DNA from: Tolumonas osonensis
GTDB lineage: Bacteria; Pseudomonadota; Gammaproteobacteria; Enterobacterales; Aeromonadaceae
DNA: 64,000 nucleotides
Assembly: GCF_014202415.1 (NCBI RefSeq)
Contig: NZ_JACHGR010000006.1
Span: 124,001-188,000, forward strand
Direction of reading: 5' to 3'
Position 1 is the stretch's first letter; the number at the start of each line of letters is the position of its first letter. The notes under the pieces are model-generated. The model made no database searches. It was not told the origin of the DNA and saw only the letters and a list, made by a program, of their open reading frames with translations. Both the position numbers and the translations under genes were made by a program. Shown in pieces: positions 1 through 10,189 of this stretch.

Positions 1-1
1 A

Positions 2-724
2 GTGCGCGATGTTACTCATATCAAGAGTATCGAAAATATGCGCAAAAACTTTGTCGCCAACGTTTCGCATGAATTACGCACACCGCTAACCGTATTGAAA
101 GGTTATCTGGAAATGCTGGAGGATGAACTGCCGCCGCCCGTCCGCTGGAAAAAAATGCAGCAGGTGATGCTGGAGCAGACCATGCGGATGGATAATCTGG
201 TCGACCAGTTACTGACGCTTTCCCGTATTGAAGTGGCTACCGATATCGATCGGACCCGGATTGTCGATGTACCGAAAATGCTGCTTATGCTGCAACATGA
301 GGCGAAAGCGCTTAGTGGCTCAATGCGGCATGACATCATTTTTCAGACTGATCCCGACCTCAAGATTTACGGCGATGAGGATCAACTGCGCAGTGCCATG
401 ACCAATCTGGTCAACAACGCAATCAAGTACACACCGGCTGGCCGCAAAATTACTGTCGAATGGTATCGTGATGGTGCTCAGGCCCGGTTTGCGGTAACCG
501 ACGAAGGTGAGGGAATTGCGCTGGAACATCTGGGACGGCTGACTGATCGCTTCTATCGTGTGGATAAAGCCCGCTCGCGGCAAACTGGCGGCTCTGGCCT
601 GGGGCTGGCTATCGTCAAGCATGCATTGAGTCATCATGACTCTTTGCTGAATATCGAGAGCACCGCAGGAAAAGGCAGCTGTTTCAGCTTCCGTATTCCG
701 GAAAGTCTGGTTGTCAAAGGCTGA
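2..724 (+). CDS. phoR: PhoR phosphate-regulon sensor histidine kinase, C-terminal part
   Basis: Membrane sensor kinase that phosphorylates PhoB when phosphate is low; only the cytoplasmic kinase half is in the window and the 5' end is cut by the window edge. Seen: the H-box VSHELRTPLT (phospho-accepting His at fragment residue 23), an N-box around DQLRSAMTNLVNNAIKYTP, a G1 box DEGEGI and a G2 box GGSGLGLAIVKHAL, which is a complete HisKA plus HATPase_c pair. PhoR rather than another kinase is inferred from the close match to E. coli PhoR in the H-box region and from pstS with a Pho box immediately downstream. phoB is expected upstream, outside the window. Confidence 0.93.
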   Translation: MRDVTHIKSIENMRKNFVANVSHELRTPLTVLKGYLEMLEDELPPPVRWKKMQQVMLEQTMRMDNLVDQLLTLSRIEVATDIDRTRIVDVPKMLLMLQHEAKALSGSMRHDIIFQTDPDLKIYGDEDQLRSAMTNLVNNAIKYTPAGRKITVEWYRDGAQARFAVTDEGEGIALEHLGRLTDRFYRVDKARSRQTGGSGLGLAIVKHALSHHDSLLNIESTAGKGSCFSFRIPESLVVKG

Positions 725-743
725 CCCCGTGGTCAGCCTTTTT
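719..743 (+). terminator. Rho-independent terminator after phoR
   Basis: Perfect 8-bp stem GGCTGACC / GGTCAGCC with loop CCGT, followed by five T. The left arm overlaps the phoR stop codon. It separates phoR from pstS, which has its own Pho box promoter. Confidence 0.85.
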
Positions 744-758
744 CATAAACTTATTTTG

Positions 759-776
759 CTGTCATACAACTGTCAT
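759..776 (+). promoter_or_regulatory. Pho box (PhoB site) of pstS
   Basis: The 18 bases CTGTCATACAACTGTCAT contain the two direct CTGTCA-type repeats, 11 bp apart, of the PhoB consensus. An AT-rich -10-like stretch (TATTAAAT, 784-791) follows at the spacing usual for Pho promoters, where the Pho box replaces the -35. Activation by phospho-PhoB is inferred. Confidence 0.85.
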
Positions 777-856
777 CTATCTTTATTAAATTGATCACAT
801 TGGTCGTGGATACTTGTCTGCGTCAACTTAGAGAACATTCTCAACTGGAGAAAGTG

Positions 857-1831
857 ATGAAACTGAATAAAGTAGTTAGCGTTGTTGGTTTTGCTGCGGC
901 CACCTTCATGGCAACGCAAAGCTGGGCTTCCGGTGTAGATCAAGCGTTGCCTGAATACCAGAAGGTCAGCGGTGTTTCCGGTAACCTGTCTTCTGTTGGT
1001 TCAGACACACTGGCTAACATGATGACCCTGTGGGCGGAAGAGTTCAAACGTGTTTATCCGAACGTTAACATCCAGATCCAGGCGGCCGGTTCCTCTACTG
1101 CACCACCAGCGCTGACCGAAGGTACTTCTCAGTTTGGTCCGATGAGCCGTAAAATGAAAGATGGCGAAATCGAAGCCTTCGAAAAACGTTACGGTTACAA
1201 ACCAACAGCAGTACCAGTAGCGATCGATGCGCTGGCTGTATTCGCGCACAAAGACAACCCAATCAAAGGGATGACCATGCTGCAGCTGGATGAGACTTTC
1301 TCTTCTACGCTGAAATGTGGCGGTACACAGACTACTACCAAATGGGGTGATCTGGGTCTGACCGGTGAGTGGGCTGCGAAAGATATTCAGCTGTTCGGCC
1401 GTAACTCAGTATCCGGTACTTACGGTTACTTCAAAGAGCATGCGCTGTGTAAAGGTGACTTCAAGAACACCGTTAACGAACAGCCAGGTTCTGCTTCTGT
1501 AGTTCAGTCTGTTGCTGCTTCTCTGAACGGTCTGGGTTACTCAGGTATCGGTTACAAGACTTCTGGCGTGAAAGCCATTCCGTTGTCAAAAGACGGTGGT
1601 AAAACTTTCGTTGAAGCAACCGAAGATAACGCGATCAACGGCACTTACCCGCTGTCTCGTTACCTGTTCGTTTACGTGAACAAGGCACCGAACAAACCAC
1701 TGGATCCGATGCAGATCGAATTCCTGAAGATGATTCTGTCCAAATCAGGTCAGACGATCGTAGAAAAAGACGGTTACGTTCCGCTGCCAGCTAAAGTTGT
1801 TGAAAAACAACTGGAAGTCCTGACCAAGTAA
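857..1831 (+). CDS. pstS: PstS, periplasmic phosphate-binding protein
   Basis: Periplasmic substrate-binding subunit of the high-affinity PstSCAB phosphate ABC transporter. The ATG at 857 is chosen over the in-frame ATG at 791 because it follows GGAGAAAG and opens directly into a typical signal peptide of about 24 residues ending QSWA before SG; 791 lies inside the promoter. The mature protein begins with the conserved [16 protein letters not shown] phosphate-binding region and has [14 protein letters not shown] and [12 protein letters not shown]. The predicted product is 324 residues, of the PstS/SphX class found in Vibrio and Pseudomonas rather than the E. coli type. It is transcribed alone, with a terminator after it; its permease genes are 4.4 kb away beyond tadA and ppx-ppk. 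Confidence 0.95.
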   Translation: MKLNKVVSVVGFAAATFMATQSWASGVDQALPEYQKVSGVSGNLSSVGSDTLANMMTLWAEEFKRVYPNVNIQIQAAGSSTAPPALTEGTSQFGPMSRKMKDGEIEAFEKRYGYKPTAVPVAIDALAVFAHKDNPIKGMTMLQLDETFSSTLKCGGTQTTTKWGDLGLTGEWAAKDIQLFGRNSVSGTYGYFKEHALCKGDFKNTVNEQPGSASVVQSVAASLNGLGYSGIGYKTSGVKAIPLSKDGGKTFVEATEDNAINGTYPLSRYLFVYVNKAPNKPLDPMQIEFLKMILSKSGQTIVEKDGYVPLPAKVVEKQLEVLTK

Positions 1832-1849
1832 TCATCTTGTCAGATATAG

Positions 1850-1876
1850 ACGGAGCTCTCTGAGCTCCGTTTTGTT
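1850..1876 (+). terminator. Terminator after pstS
   Basis: Nine-base perfect stem ACGGAGCTC / GAGCTCCGT with a 3-base loop, followed by a T-rich run (TTTGTTTTC). It ends the single-gene pstS transcript. Confidence 0.88.
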
Positions 1877-1908
1877 TTCTGCATTTCAAACTTGTTTCCT
1901 TTCTCTGA

Positions 1909-2451
<543 letters not shown>

Positions 2452-2466
2452 TTGGCGGAGGTGGTT

Positions 2467-3957
2467 TTAATCCACCACTTCCAGTTGCAGCTCCCACAAC
2501 ATCGCTTTCAGGTATTTCTGTTCGCGCTCGAGATTCTGCATCAGCAGTTTATTACTCTCTGTCCAGTTGCGGGGCAGGATCAGCGTCATGATATCGTCGG
2601 ATACGCGGATAGCAATGTGCGGCAGAATGTTATCCATACGGCGGTGGTGCAATGCGACTGCGATACGTAATAAACGAATCGTGCGCCAGACCGCCTGATC
2701 TTCATAGTTGGGGATCGGAGTGAATTCATAAGCCTTAATGGCTTTCCGGTGAAAACGTACCAGCGCCGCCAATGCCTGTTGTTCTTCCTGGTTAAATCCG
2801 GGCAGATCAGAGTTCTGCAAAATGTAGGAAGAGTGGCGCTGAATAGCAGAAAAGTTGATAACCAGCCCGACCTCATGCAGTGCACCGGCCCAGCTCAGCA
2901 GCGGTCGCATCTGATCCGGTGGCAGTTGCCAGCTGGTTGCCACAGAGTCAAACAAGGAAAGGGCGGTATTTTTAACCCGGTTGGCCTGCAGTGTATCCAG
3001 ATGATACATATCGGCCAGCCCTTTCGCGGTCTGTTCACGAATATCATGTTGTTCCTGACGCGAGGCAAATTCATAAAGGATCCCTTCACGTAACGCACCG
3101 TCAGAATATTCCATGTGTTCGATTCCCAGTCCCTGAAATAATGCAATCATAATAGCCACGCCGGCAGCGATCACGGGGCGTCGGTCGTCTGTCAGGCCAG
3201 GTAAATCCAGCTCTGCGATGTATTTTTGCTGGATCATCTGCTGTTTCAGATGTTCCAGACCCGCCAGCGTAATCAGACCATCCCCGCCGGCAGCCAGCAG
3301 CAGTTCCTTCACGGTTTTAATCGTGCCGGAGCTGCCTAGACATTGATGCCAGCTCAGCGAGGTAAATTGGGTGAGAATAGGTTCAAGCTGGTGCAGCGCT
3401 TCAAGAATGGCGGCATTGAAGTTTTTCTCCGAGGACTTGCCGTTGCTGAAAAACTCCTTGCTGAACGTGACACAGCCCATTTTCCGGCTGGTCAGCGCCA
3501 TCGGCAGGTATTTTTCACCGATGATTACCTCGGTGCTGCCGCCACCAATATCAATCACCAGCATCCGGCCCTGCGTATGCTGAGTATGAGACACTCCCTG
3601 ATAAATCAGGCGCGCCTCTTCCAGACCAGAAATGATTTCTATCGGATGACCGAGCAGTTGCTTCGCCCGCTCAACGAACTGCTGCGCGTTACGGGCAACG
3701 CGCAGGGTATAAGTGCCGGTGATACGGATATCATCCGGATGAATACTCTGCATTCTTTCGGCAAACAGCGCGAGACAATCCAGCCCGCGCTTCATGGCTT
3801 CTTCCGACAGATTCTTGAAATCGTCCATGCCTTCGGCCAGACGAACCCGTTCCTTTAACCGATCAACCACCTGCAAACGACCGTCAACTACCCGGGCAAC
3901 CATCATATGGAAACTATTGGAACCCAGATCGATCGCAGCAAGCATGTTATTCGGCAT
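2467..3957 (-). CDS. ppx: Ppx, exopolyphosphatase / GppA-family phosphatase
   Basis: Processively removes terminal phosphate from polyphosphate (some members also act on pppGpp). Seen: the ASKHA phosphate-binding motif AIDLGSNSFHMMVARV at the N terminus, the second nucleotide motif VIDIGGGSTE, LGSSGTIK, and a C-terminal HD-like region (GALHEVGLVINFSAIQRHS). The start at 3957 (MPNNMLAAIDLG) is chosen because upstream in-frame sequence is inside ppk; it gives 496 residues, against 513 in E. coli Ppx, and overlaps the ppk end by 11 bp, which indicates translational coupling in a ppk-ppx operon. It converges on tadA. Confidence 0.95.
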   Translation of the reverse strand: MPNNMLAAIDLGSNSFHMMVARVVDGRLQVVDRLKERVRLAEGMDDFKNLSEEAMKRGLDCLALFAERMQSIHPDDIRITGTYTLRVARNAQQFVERAKQLLGHPIEIISGLEEARLIYQGVSHTQHTQGRMLVIDIGGGSTEVIIGEKYLPMALTSRKMGCVTFSKEFFSNGKSSEKNFNAAILEALHQLEPILTQFTSLSWHQCLGSSGTIKTVKELLLAAGGDGLITLAGLEHLKQQMIQQKYIAELDLPGLTDDRRPVIAAGVAIMIALFQGLGIEHMEYSDGALREGILYEFASRQEQHDIREQTAKGLADMYHLDTLQANRVKNTALSLFDSVATSWQLPPDQMRPLLSWAGALHEVGLVINFSAIQRHSSYILQNSDLPGFNQEEQQALAALVRFHRKAIKAYEFTPIPNYEDQAVWRTIRLLRIAVALHHRRMDNILPHIAIRVSDDIMTLILPRNWTESNKLLMQNLEREQKYLKAMLWELQLEVVD

Positions 3958-6019
3958 AAGTCGGTAGCTCCAGTCGTTGCAGATATTCGTAAATAGATAC
4001 TTGTGAACGGATTTTACGACGATTTCCACGCGGAACATAGTTGTTGCGTTGATCCGCATCAATTACACGCGCTTTCGTGGTATCGCTGAACTGAATTTCC
4101 AGCAGGTCTATGATCCGCTGTTTCAGCCGTTCATCATATATCGGTGTGCCGACTTCCACCCGGTGATCCAGGTTCCGGGTCATCCAGTCGGCAGAAGAGA
4201 TAAAGACTTTCGGGTTACCATTATTATGGAACACCATAACACGGGGATGCTCCAGAAAACGGTCAACGATACTGATAATCCGGATATTATCACTGATGTC
4301 TTTAATGCCCGGCACCAGGGAGCACATACCGCGCACAATCATACGGATGGTGACACCGGCCTGGCTGGCGGCATACAGTCGCTGCACGATACCCTGATCG
4401 ACCAGGTTATTGACCTTGATAATGATCTCGGCCGGTAAACCTGCTTTGGCATTGGTCAGCTCATTATCAATCAGGCGGTAAATACTGCGACGGGAATTGA
4501 TCGGTGATACCAGCAGATGATTGAACTTGATGCGGCGGTAAGGATGTTCGATAAATTCGAACACGTTATCCACTTCGGCCGCGATCTCCTGATTACGGGT
4601 AAACAGCGAGAAGTCGGTATAGATCTTTGCGGTCTTCTCGTTAAAGTTACCGGTGCCGATATGCGCATAGCGAACATGTTCAGTACCTTCCCGACGGGTG
4701 ATGAGACACAGCTTGGAGTGCACCTTCAGCGTATCCAGACCAAACAGCACTTTCACGCCGGCATCTTTCAGACGATTTGCCCATTTGATATTGGCGGCCT
4801 CATCAAACCGGGCCTGCAGTTCAACGACCACTGTCACCCGTTTGCCGTTGTTCGCCGCATCGATCAGGGAATCGATCACCCGTGACTGGCTGGCAACACG
4901 GTAGATGTTCATCTTGATGGAGCTGACCGCCGGATCAAACGAAGCCTGCCGCAGCATCTCGGTCATGTATTTGAACTTGTGGTATGGGTAATACAGCAGG
5001 ATATCCTGCTCGGTAATCGCCTGAAAAACCGTCTGATGCCGTTCGAAGTCGTTGCAGTCGAGCGCCGGCAGCTTGTAGTTTTCCAGATACGGACGGCCGA
5101 CATTCGGGAAGCCGATGAAATCCTTGAAATTGTGATAACGGCTACCGGGCATAATCGAATCGTAATGACTCATTTCCAGTTTGCTGGTCAGGAATTGCAC
5201 CATTGCCTGCGGCATGTCACGGTCATAGGCAAAACGAACTGGCAGCGCCTTCAGACGTTGCTTCAGACCTTCACTGGTTTTTTCCAGCAATGTCAGATCC
5301 ATTTGGGATGACAGGTCAAATTCGGCATCCCGGGTCATTTTCACGGAATAGGCGGCTATGGTGTCGTATTCAATGAAGCCGCGGAAAATATCATCCAGGC
5401 ACAGACGGATCACGTTATCCAGAATGATCAACACCTTCTTGCCGCGGTTGCCATCACTGGGTACCGGAACAAAGCGGGGAACATGCTCGGTCGGCACCTC
5501 AATCAGGGCGTATTTCCCGCGTTCGCCCTCTTTTTTCATCTTAACCGCGAGATAGGTGTACTGGTCTTTCAGAAAGCTGACGGGATCACTGTCGCTGGTC
5601 AGCAATATCGGGCTGATATGACGCAATACTTTTTCTTTAAAAAAACGGCGCAGCCAGGCCTGCTGTTCCGGAGTGGTCTGTTCTTCATTGATAAGGAATA
5701 TGTTGTGCCGGGCCAATGCCATCATCAGTTCATGATAGGTATTATCAAAAATTGCCCCAAGCTCCATGACGCGATCCTGAATTGTATGCAATAGCTCTTC
5801 AGCCTTGGGATCGCCGCCATGTTCTTTATGAATCAGTACTCGCCGTTTTACATCGGCGACGCGTACTTTAAAAAATTCGTCCTGGTTATTGGAGAAGATG
5901 CCGAGAAAACGAACCCGCTCGATCAGCGGGACAGACTTGTCCATTGCTTCCTGCAATACCCGACTGTTGAAAGAGAGCCAGCTTAGTTCTTTTTCAATCC
6001 ACAATTTGTCACTACTCAT
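3947..6019 (-). CDS. ppk: Ppk1, polyphosphate kinase
   Basis: Makes inorganic polyphosphate reversibly from ATP; peripheral membrane tetramer in known members. Seen: the N-terminal IEKELSWLSFN signature, RYHNFKDFIGFPNVG, the catalytic phospholipase-D-like histidine regions LKVHSKLCLI and FLEHPRVMVF (equivalents of E. coli H435 and H592), YAHIGTGNFNEKTAK, and SSADWMTRNLD. Start 6019 (MSSDKLW) follows GAGGACAGG; 690 residues against 688 in E. coli. First gene of the ppk-ppx operon, with a probable Pho box on its own strand at 6095-6112, so polyphosphate metabolism is likely phosphate-starvation induced. Confidence 0.97.
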   Translation of the reverse strand: MSSDKLWIEKELSWLSFNSRVLQEAMDKSVPLIERVRFLGIFSNNQDEFFKVRVADVKRRVLIHKEHGGDPKAEELLHTIQDRVMELGAIFDNTYHELMMALARHNIFLINEEQTTPEQQAWLRRFFKEKVLRHISPILLTSDSDPVSFLKDQYTYLAVKMKKEGERGKYALIEVPTEHVPRFVPVPSDGNRGKKVLIILDNVIRLCLDDIFRGFIEYDTIAAYSVKMTRDAEFDLSSQMDLTLLEKTSEGLKQRLKALPVRFAYDRDMPQAMVQFLTSKLEMSHYDSIMPGSRYHNFKDFIGFPNVGRPYLENYKLPALDCNDFERHQTVFQAITEQDILLYYPYHKFKYMTEMLRQASFDPAVSSIKMNIYRVASQSRVIDSLIDAANNGKRVTVVVELQARFDEAANIKWANRLKDAGVKVLFGLDTLKVHSKLCLITRREGTEHVRYAHIGTGNFNEKTAKIYTDFSLFTRNQEIAAEVDNVFEFIEHPYRRIKFNHLLVSPINSRRSIYRLIDNELTNAKAGLPAEIIIKVNNLVDQGIVQRLYAASQAGVTIRMIVRGMCSLVPGIKDISDNIRIISIVDRFLEHPRVMVFHNNGNPKVFISSADWMTRNLDHRVEVGTPIYDERLKQRIIDLLEIQFSDTTKARVIDADQRNNYVPRGNRRKIRSQVSIYEYLQRLELPTYAE

Positions 6020-6094
6020 TCCTGTCCTCACCGCTCTTTATTATTGCAGCATCGCTTTAGATCGTTAGATAACAAAGCATTGCATTCATATTAT

Positions 6095-6112
6095 ATGTCA
6101 ACTATATGACAA
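6095..6112 (-). promoter_or_regulatory. Probable Pho box of ppk-ppx
   Basis: Read on the minus strand the 18 bases are TTGTCATATAGTTGACAT: two TGTCA/TGACA half-sites 11 bp apart, about 14 of 18 positions matching the Pho consensus. It lies about 75 bp before the ppk start and is oriented toward it. Weaker than the pstS and pstC boxes. Confidence 0.55.
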
Positions 6113-6194
6113 ACCGGTGTCAATCCCCGTAATAAAGCTCGCAGATTTCAGGCAGGGACTACAATAAATGCTGGATAAACAATAAATGACAGCG

Positions 6195-6212
6195 CTGTAA
6201 CAAAACTGTCAT
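6195..6212 (+). promoter_or_regulatory. Pho box of pstCAB-phoU
   Basis: CTGTAACAAAACTGTCAT, with the right half-site perfect and the left close to consensus. A -10-like TAGAAT (6223-6228) starts 10 bp downstream, the normal Pho promoter geometry, and the pstC start is at 6260. Confidence 0.8.
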
Positions 6213-6259
6213 CTAGGCTCTTTAGAATAGCGACACTCTAAAATGGAGTTGAGGTCTTC

Positions 6260-8497
6260 ATGTCAACAGAATCGATTAATCTGACGATGGCCGGTAGCCG
6301 TAAGCGGCGCGCCAAAGATCGTCTTGCCAGTGTCGGCGTTACCACCGGGGGTATTCTGGTGCTGGTAGCGCTGCTGCTGATTTTTTTCTATCTGCTCTAC
6401 GTCGTTAAACCTATTTTCTCCGGTGCGTCACTGGAGCCGGCTGCTTCGTTGCAGGTTCCGGTACAAGGAACGACCGCGATGCTGGGTACCGATGAGCAGA
6501 ATCAACTGGGTTATCGTTTCAGCCAGCAGGGGGATGTTGATTTCTTCTCTCTGGATCCGGCTTCCGGCCATCAGGCGGGCAGTGTGTTACTGCATCAGAC
6601 CTTGGCGGATAACGCTACCGCCGTTGCTCATACTTCCATGGGTAAGCCGCTGGTGATTTATGGGCTGGCAAATGGTCAGGCAAATGCGATCCAGCCTGAA
6701 TTTGTCGCTACCTATCCGGAAGGGCAGAAACGGGTTACTCAGGCTACGCTCAAATATCCGCTGGGTGAAGCGCCGATCGTACTGGATCAGGACGGTCATG
6801 CCATCACACATCTGGCCTATGAAGCCAAATCAGACAAACGTGTATTTGCTTTTGCTACTGAAACTGGCGTGCAGTTGCTGGTTCAGGCTGGTGAAGAAAA
6901 CTTTTTGTCTGGTGAAGTCGAGTGGGGTAGTAATTACTACCGTCTGCCAGAAATCACCGGCAACATTGATCAGCTGATCCTGACCCCGGGTCTGGATGTC
7001 CTGCTGGTTCGCGTAGGCAACCTGCTGTCGATCTATAACATTGCCATGCCGGACAATATCACGCTGAAAGCCTCATTGCAGGTGAATGCGCAGCATGCCA
7101 ATGTGACCAATATTTCACTGTTGAGCGGTGCGTCTTCGCTGCTGGTGGCGAATGACAATGGGGTGATCTCCCAGTGGTTTGAAGTGCTGAAAGACGGCAC
7201 ACGCAGTTTCATGTCGATCCGTGAGTTCCAGGCTGATCAGTCTGTTCGCGCGCTGGCACCGGAACACAGCCGTAAAGGTTTCGCGACGTTATCAGGTGAT
7301 AACCATATCGAGCTGTTCTACACCACCAATCATGCCCGTCTGTATGCAGAAAATCTGGGTAGCGGGAAGATGGACGCGATTGCGCTGTCGCCGCGTAACT
7401 CGGCATTACTGATCCAGCAGGAAGATAAATTCCACGTATACCGTGTGCACAACGAACACCCGGAAGTGGGTTGGACCGCGCTGTGGAGCAAAGTCTGGTA
7501 CGAAGGCTATCCGGAACCTCAGTTCGTGTGGCAGTCCACCTCTGCGTCTGACGATTTCGAACCGAAGCTGAGTCTGGTGCCACTGGCATTCGGTACGCTG
7601 AAAGCGGCGTTCTATGCCATGCTGTTTGCGGTGCCTATTGCGCTGGCCGGCGCTATCTATGCAGGCTACTTCATGTCTGCCGGGATGCGTACCTTCGTCA
7701 AACCAACCGTTGAAATCATGGCGGCACTGCCGACCGTTATTCTCGGTTTCCTGGCGGGTCTGTGGCTGGCACCGGCGATTGAAGAAAATCTGCCGGGTAT
7801 CGTGCTGATGCTGGTCTCCTTGCCACTGGGTATCCTGCTGGCCGGGATGGGCTGGAATGCCTTACCGCGCCGCATCAAGGAACGTTTGCCGGAAGGCTGG
7901 CACGCGCTGATCCTGGTACCGGTAGTGGTGCTGATTGGCTGGGGTTGCGTGGAACTGAGCCCGATCATCGAAAACCATTTCTTTGACGGTAACGTGCGCG
8001 GTTTTATTACCAATGATATCGGTATCCGTTTCGACCAGCGTAACTCCCTGGTGGTGGGTATCGCCATGGGCTTTGCCGTGATCCCGACTATCTTCTCCAT
8101 TGCAGAAGACGCGGTGTTCTCTGTACCGAAGCATCTGACACAGGGCTCGCTGGCACTGGGTGCAACCCCATGGCAGACCTTAAGCCGTGTTGTGATCCTG
8201 ACTGCCAGTCCGGGTATCTTCTCGGCTGTCATGATGGGTCTGGGTCGTGCGGTCGGTGAAACCATGATCGTACTGATGGCGACCGGTAACACCCCGATCA
8301 TGAACATGAGTATTTTTGAAGGCTTACGTACGCTGGCGGCGAATATCGCAGTGGAAATGCCGGAATCGGAAGTGGGTAGTTCACACTATCGTGTTCTGTT
8401 CCTGGCCGCATTTGTACTGTTTGTATTCACCTTTATTTTCAACAGTGTTGCCGAATACATCCGTCAGCGTCTGCGTGACAAATACAGCTCCATGTAA
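6260..8497 (+). CDS. pstC: PstC, phosphate ABC transporter permease, long form
   Basis: One of the two inner-membrane subunits of the phosphate importer. At 745 residues it is more than twice the roughly 319 of E. coli PstC. A short basic N terminus (GSRKRRAKDRL) and one membrane segment (about residues 30-52) are followed by some 375 residues that look extracytoplasmic (beta-rich, beta-propeller-like by eye), then the normal permease from about residue 445 with several hydrophobic segments and the ABC-contacting loop PGIFSAVMMGLGRAVGET. Long PstC forms are known from Vibrio and Shewanella relatives. ATG 6260 follows GGAGTTGAGG. First gene of pstCAB-phoU, 23 bp before pstA. Confidence 0.93.
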   Translation: MSTESINLTMAGSRKRRAKDRLASVGVTTGGILVLVALLLIFFYLLYVVKPIFSGASLEPAASLQVPVQGTTAMLGTDEQNQLGYRFSQQGDVDFFSLDPASGHQAGSVLLHQTLADNATAVAHTSMGKPLVIYGLANGQANAIQPEFVATYPEGQKRVTQATLKYPLGEAPIVLDQDGHAITHLAYEAKSDKRVFAFATETGVQLLVQAGEENFLSGEVEWGSNYYRLPEITGNIDQLILTPGLDVLLVRVGNLLSIYNIAMPDNITLKASLQVNAQHANVTNISLLSGASSLLVANDNGVISQWFEVLKDGTRSFMSIREFQADQSVRALAPEHSRKGFATLSGDNHIELFYTTNHARLYAENLGSGKMDAIALSPRNSALLIQQEDKFHVYRVHNEHPEVGWTALWSKVWYEGYPEPQFVWQSTSASDDFEPKLSLVPLAFGTLKAAFYAMLFAVPIALAGAIYAGYFMSAGMRTFVKPTVEIMAALPTVILGFLAGLWLAPAIEENLPGIVLMLVSLPLGILLAGMGWNALPRRIKERLPEGWHALILVPVVVLIGWGCVELSPIIENHFFDGNVRGFITNDIGIRFDQRNSLVVGIAMGFAVIPTIFSIAEDAVFSVPKHLTQGSLALGATPWQTLSRVVILTASPGIFSAVMMGLGRAVGETMIVLMATGNTPIMNMSIFEGLRTLAANIAVEMPESEVGSSHYRVLFLAAFVLFVFTFIFNSVAEYIRQRLRDKYSSM

Positions 8498-8520
8498 TCG
8501 GATCAAAGGACGAAAGCAGC

Positions 8521-10167
8521 ATGAAAAAGTGGTTTAAATCAGGCTCTCCCTGGATCTGGATGACAGGCGGTGCGGTGAGTCTCAGTCTGGTTGCCGTTAT
8601 TGGCCTGCTGATGCTGATTGGCTGGCGTGGTCTGGTCTATTTCTGGCCGCACACCATCTATGAATGGCAGATCAGCCAGAACGGGCAACAGGAAGTCATT
8701 ATCGGCGAACTCTACGATGAAGAACTGGTACCGAGTGCCCGTATCCGGGCCACCGGGGTAGCGTTACCGGATGACGTCGGCGAAGTCATGAATCGTTACC
8801 TGGTGAAAACCGGTAACCGTGAATTCGTACCGCTCGATTTCCGCTGGATCCTGGAAACGGACATCAAGCAACGTTCCGAACCGGCAGACCTGGCCATACT
8901 GGAGCGTTCAACCAACGGTAATTTCTACGGCTATATCCAGCGTCTGGTGGTCGATGGCAAACCGTTGGCAGAAGATGTACACAAAGTATTGCCGGAGCAT
9001 CTGGCCCGCGTTCGTGCCCTGAACGAAGAAGCAGATGATCTGCAAAAAGGGGACATCGGTGCCATCAACTATCAGCTGGAAAAACTGCGCATGAAAGAGC
9101 GTAAATTACAGCTGAATAACGAGTGGAACGCTGAAACCGAAAAAGCATTTGCTGAACAGCGTGCTGAATTAGACAAAGAATATCAGGAACTGGAAAAACG
9201 CCTGTTTGATCTGCGTGGCCAGGCCAGCCATGACACCTTGATCGTCAAAGACATGCGTGGCATGGAAGTCAGCATCCCGCTGGCCCAGGTGCTCGACTAT
9301 GCACTGCCGAACCAGATGAACCTGTTCCAGAAAATCGGCCACTGGTTCCACCAGATTGGCAAGTTTGTCAGCGATGAACCGCGTGAAGCGAATACAGAAG
9401 GCGGGGTATTCCCGGCGATCTTCGGTACTGTCTTCATGGTGCTGCTGATGACCGTGATTGTGACACCGCTGGGCGTGGTTGCGGCTGTTTACCTGCACGA
9501 GTACGCCGGTAAAAACGCGATGACCAAACTGATCCGTATTGCGGTGATCAACCTGGCGGGTGTACCGTCTATCGTATACGGGGTATTTGGTTTAGGCTTC
9601 TTCGTTTACATGGTCGGTGGTTCCCTGGATCGTATCTTCTATCCGGAAGCGTCGCCGAACCCGGTATTCGGTACACCGGGCGTGATCTGGTCAGCATTAA
9701 CGCTGGCGATCCTGACCCTGCCAGTCGTGATTGTGTCTACCGAGGAAGGGTTATCCCGTATACCGAGTGCTGTTCGTCATGGTTCACTGGCACTGGGCGC
9801 AACCAAGGCGGAAACCTTGTGGCGCATCGTATTGCCGATGGCGAGTCCGGCGATTATGACCGGTCTGATCCTGGCGATTGCCCGTGCCGCTGGTGAAGTG
9901 GCGCCGCTGATGCTGGTTGGTGCCGTGAAACTGGCGCCGACACTGCCGGTAGACGGTAACTTCCCGTTCGTGCATGTGGAACGCAAGTTCATGCATCTGG
10001 GTTTCCATATTTTTGACGTCGGTTTCCAGAGCCCGAACGTAGAAGCGGCGCGTCCGCTGGTGTATGCCACCTCGTTCCTGCTGGTCACCGTGATTGTTGG
10101 TCTGAACCTGACCGCCATCAGTATCCGTAACCATCTGCGTGAAAAATATCGCGCGCTGGATAACTAA
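8521..10167 (+). CDS. pstA: PstA, phosphate ABC transporter permease, long form
   Basis: Second inner-membrane permease of the phosphate importer. It is 548 residues against about 296 in E. coli. One N-terminal membrane segment (about 15-42) is followed by a long extracytoplasmic insert that includes a charged probable coiled coil around residues 165-235 (motifs [15 protein letters not shown] and [13 protein letters not shown]). The permease core begins near residue 300 and carries the EAA-like loop [20 protein letters not shown]. The matching enlargement of PstC and PstA suggests that the inserts contact each other or PstS; that is inference. ATG 8521 follows AAAGGACG. Confidence 0.93.
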   Translation: MKKWFKSGSPWIWMTGGAVSLSLVAVIGLLMLIGWRGLVYFWPHTIYEWQISQNGQQEVIIGELYDEELVPSARIRATGVALPDDVGEVMNRYLVKTGNREFVPLDFRWILETDIKQRSEPADLAILERSTNGNFYGYIQRLVVDGKPLAEDVHKVLPEHLARVRALNEEADDLQKGDIGAINYQLEKLRMKERKLQLNNEWNAETEKAFAEQRAELDKEYQELEKRLFDLRGQASHDTLIVKDMRGMEVSIPLAQVLDYALPNQMNLFQKIGHWFHQIGKFVSDEPREANTEGGVFPAIFGTVFMVLLMTVIVTPLGVVAAVYLHEYAGKNAMTKLIRIAVINLAGVPSIVYGVFGLGFFVYMVGGSLDRIFYPEASPNPVFGTPGVIWSALTLAILTLPVVIVSTEEGLSRIPSAVRHGSLALGATKAETLWRIVLPMASPAIMTGLILAIARAAGEVAPLMLVGAVKLAPTLPVDGNFPFVHVERKFMHLGFHIFDVGFQSPNVEAARPLVYATSFLLVTVIVGLNLTAISIRNHLREKYRALDN

Positions 10168-10189
10168 TTTACCGCCCTGGATAGAAACT

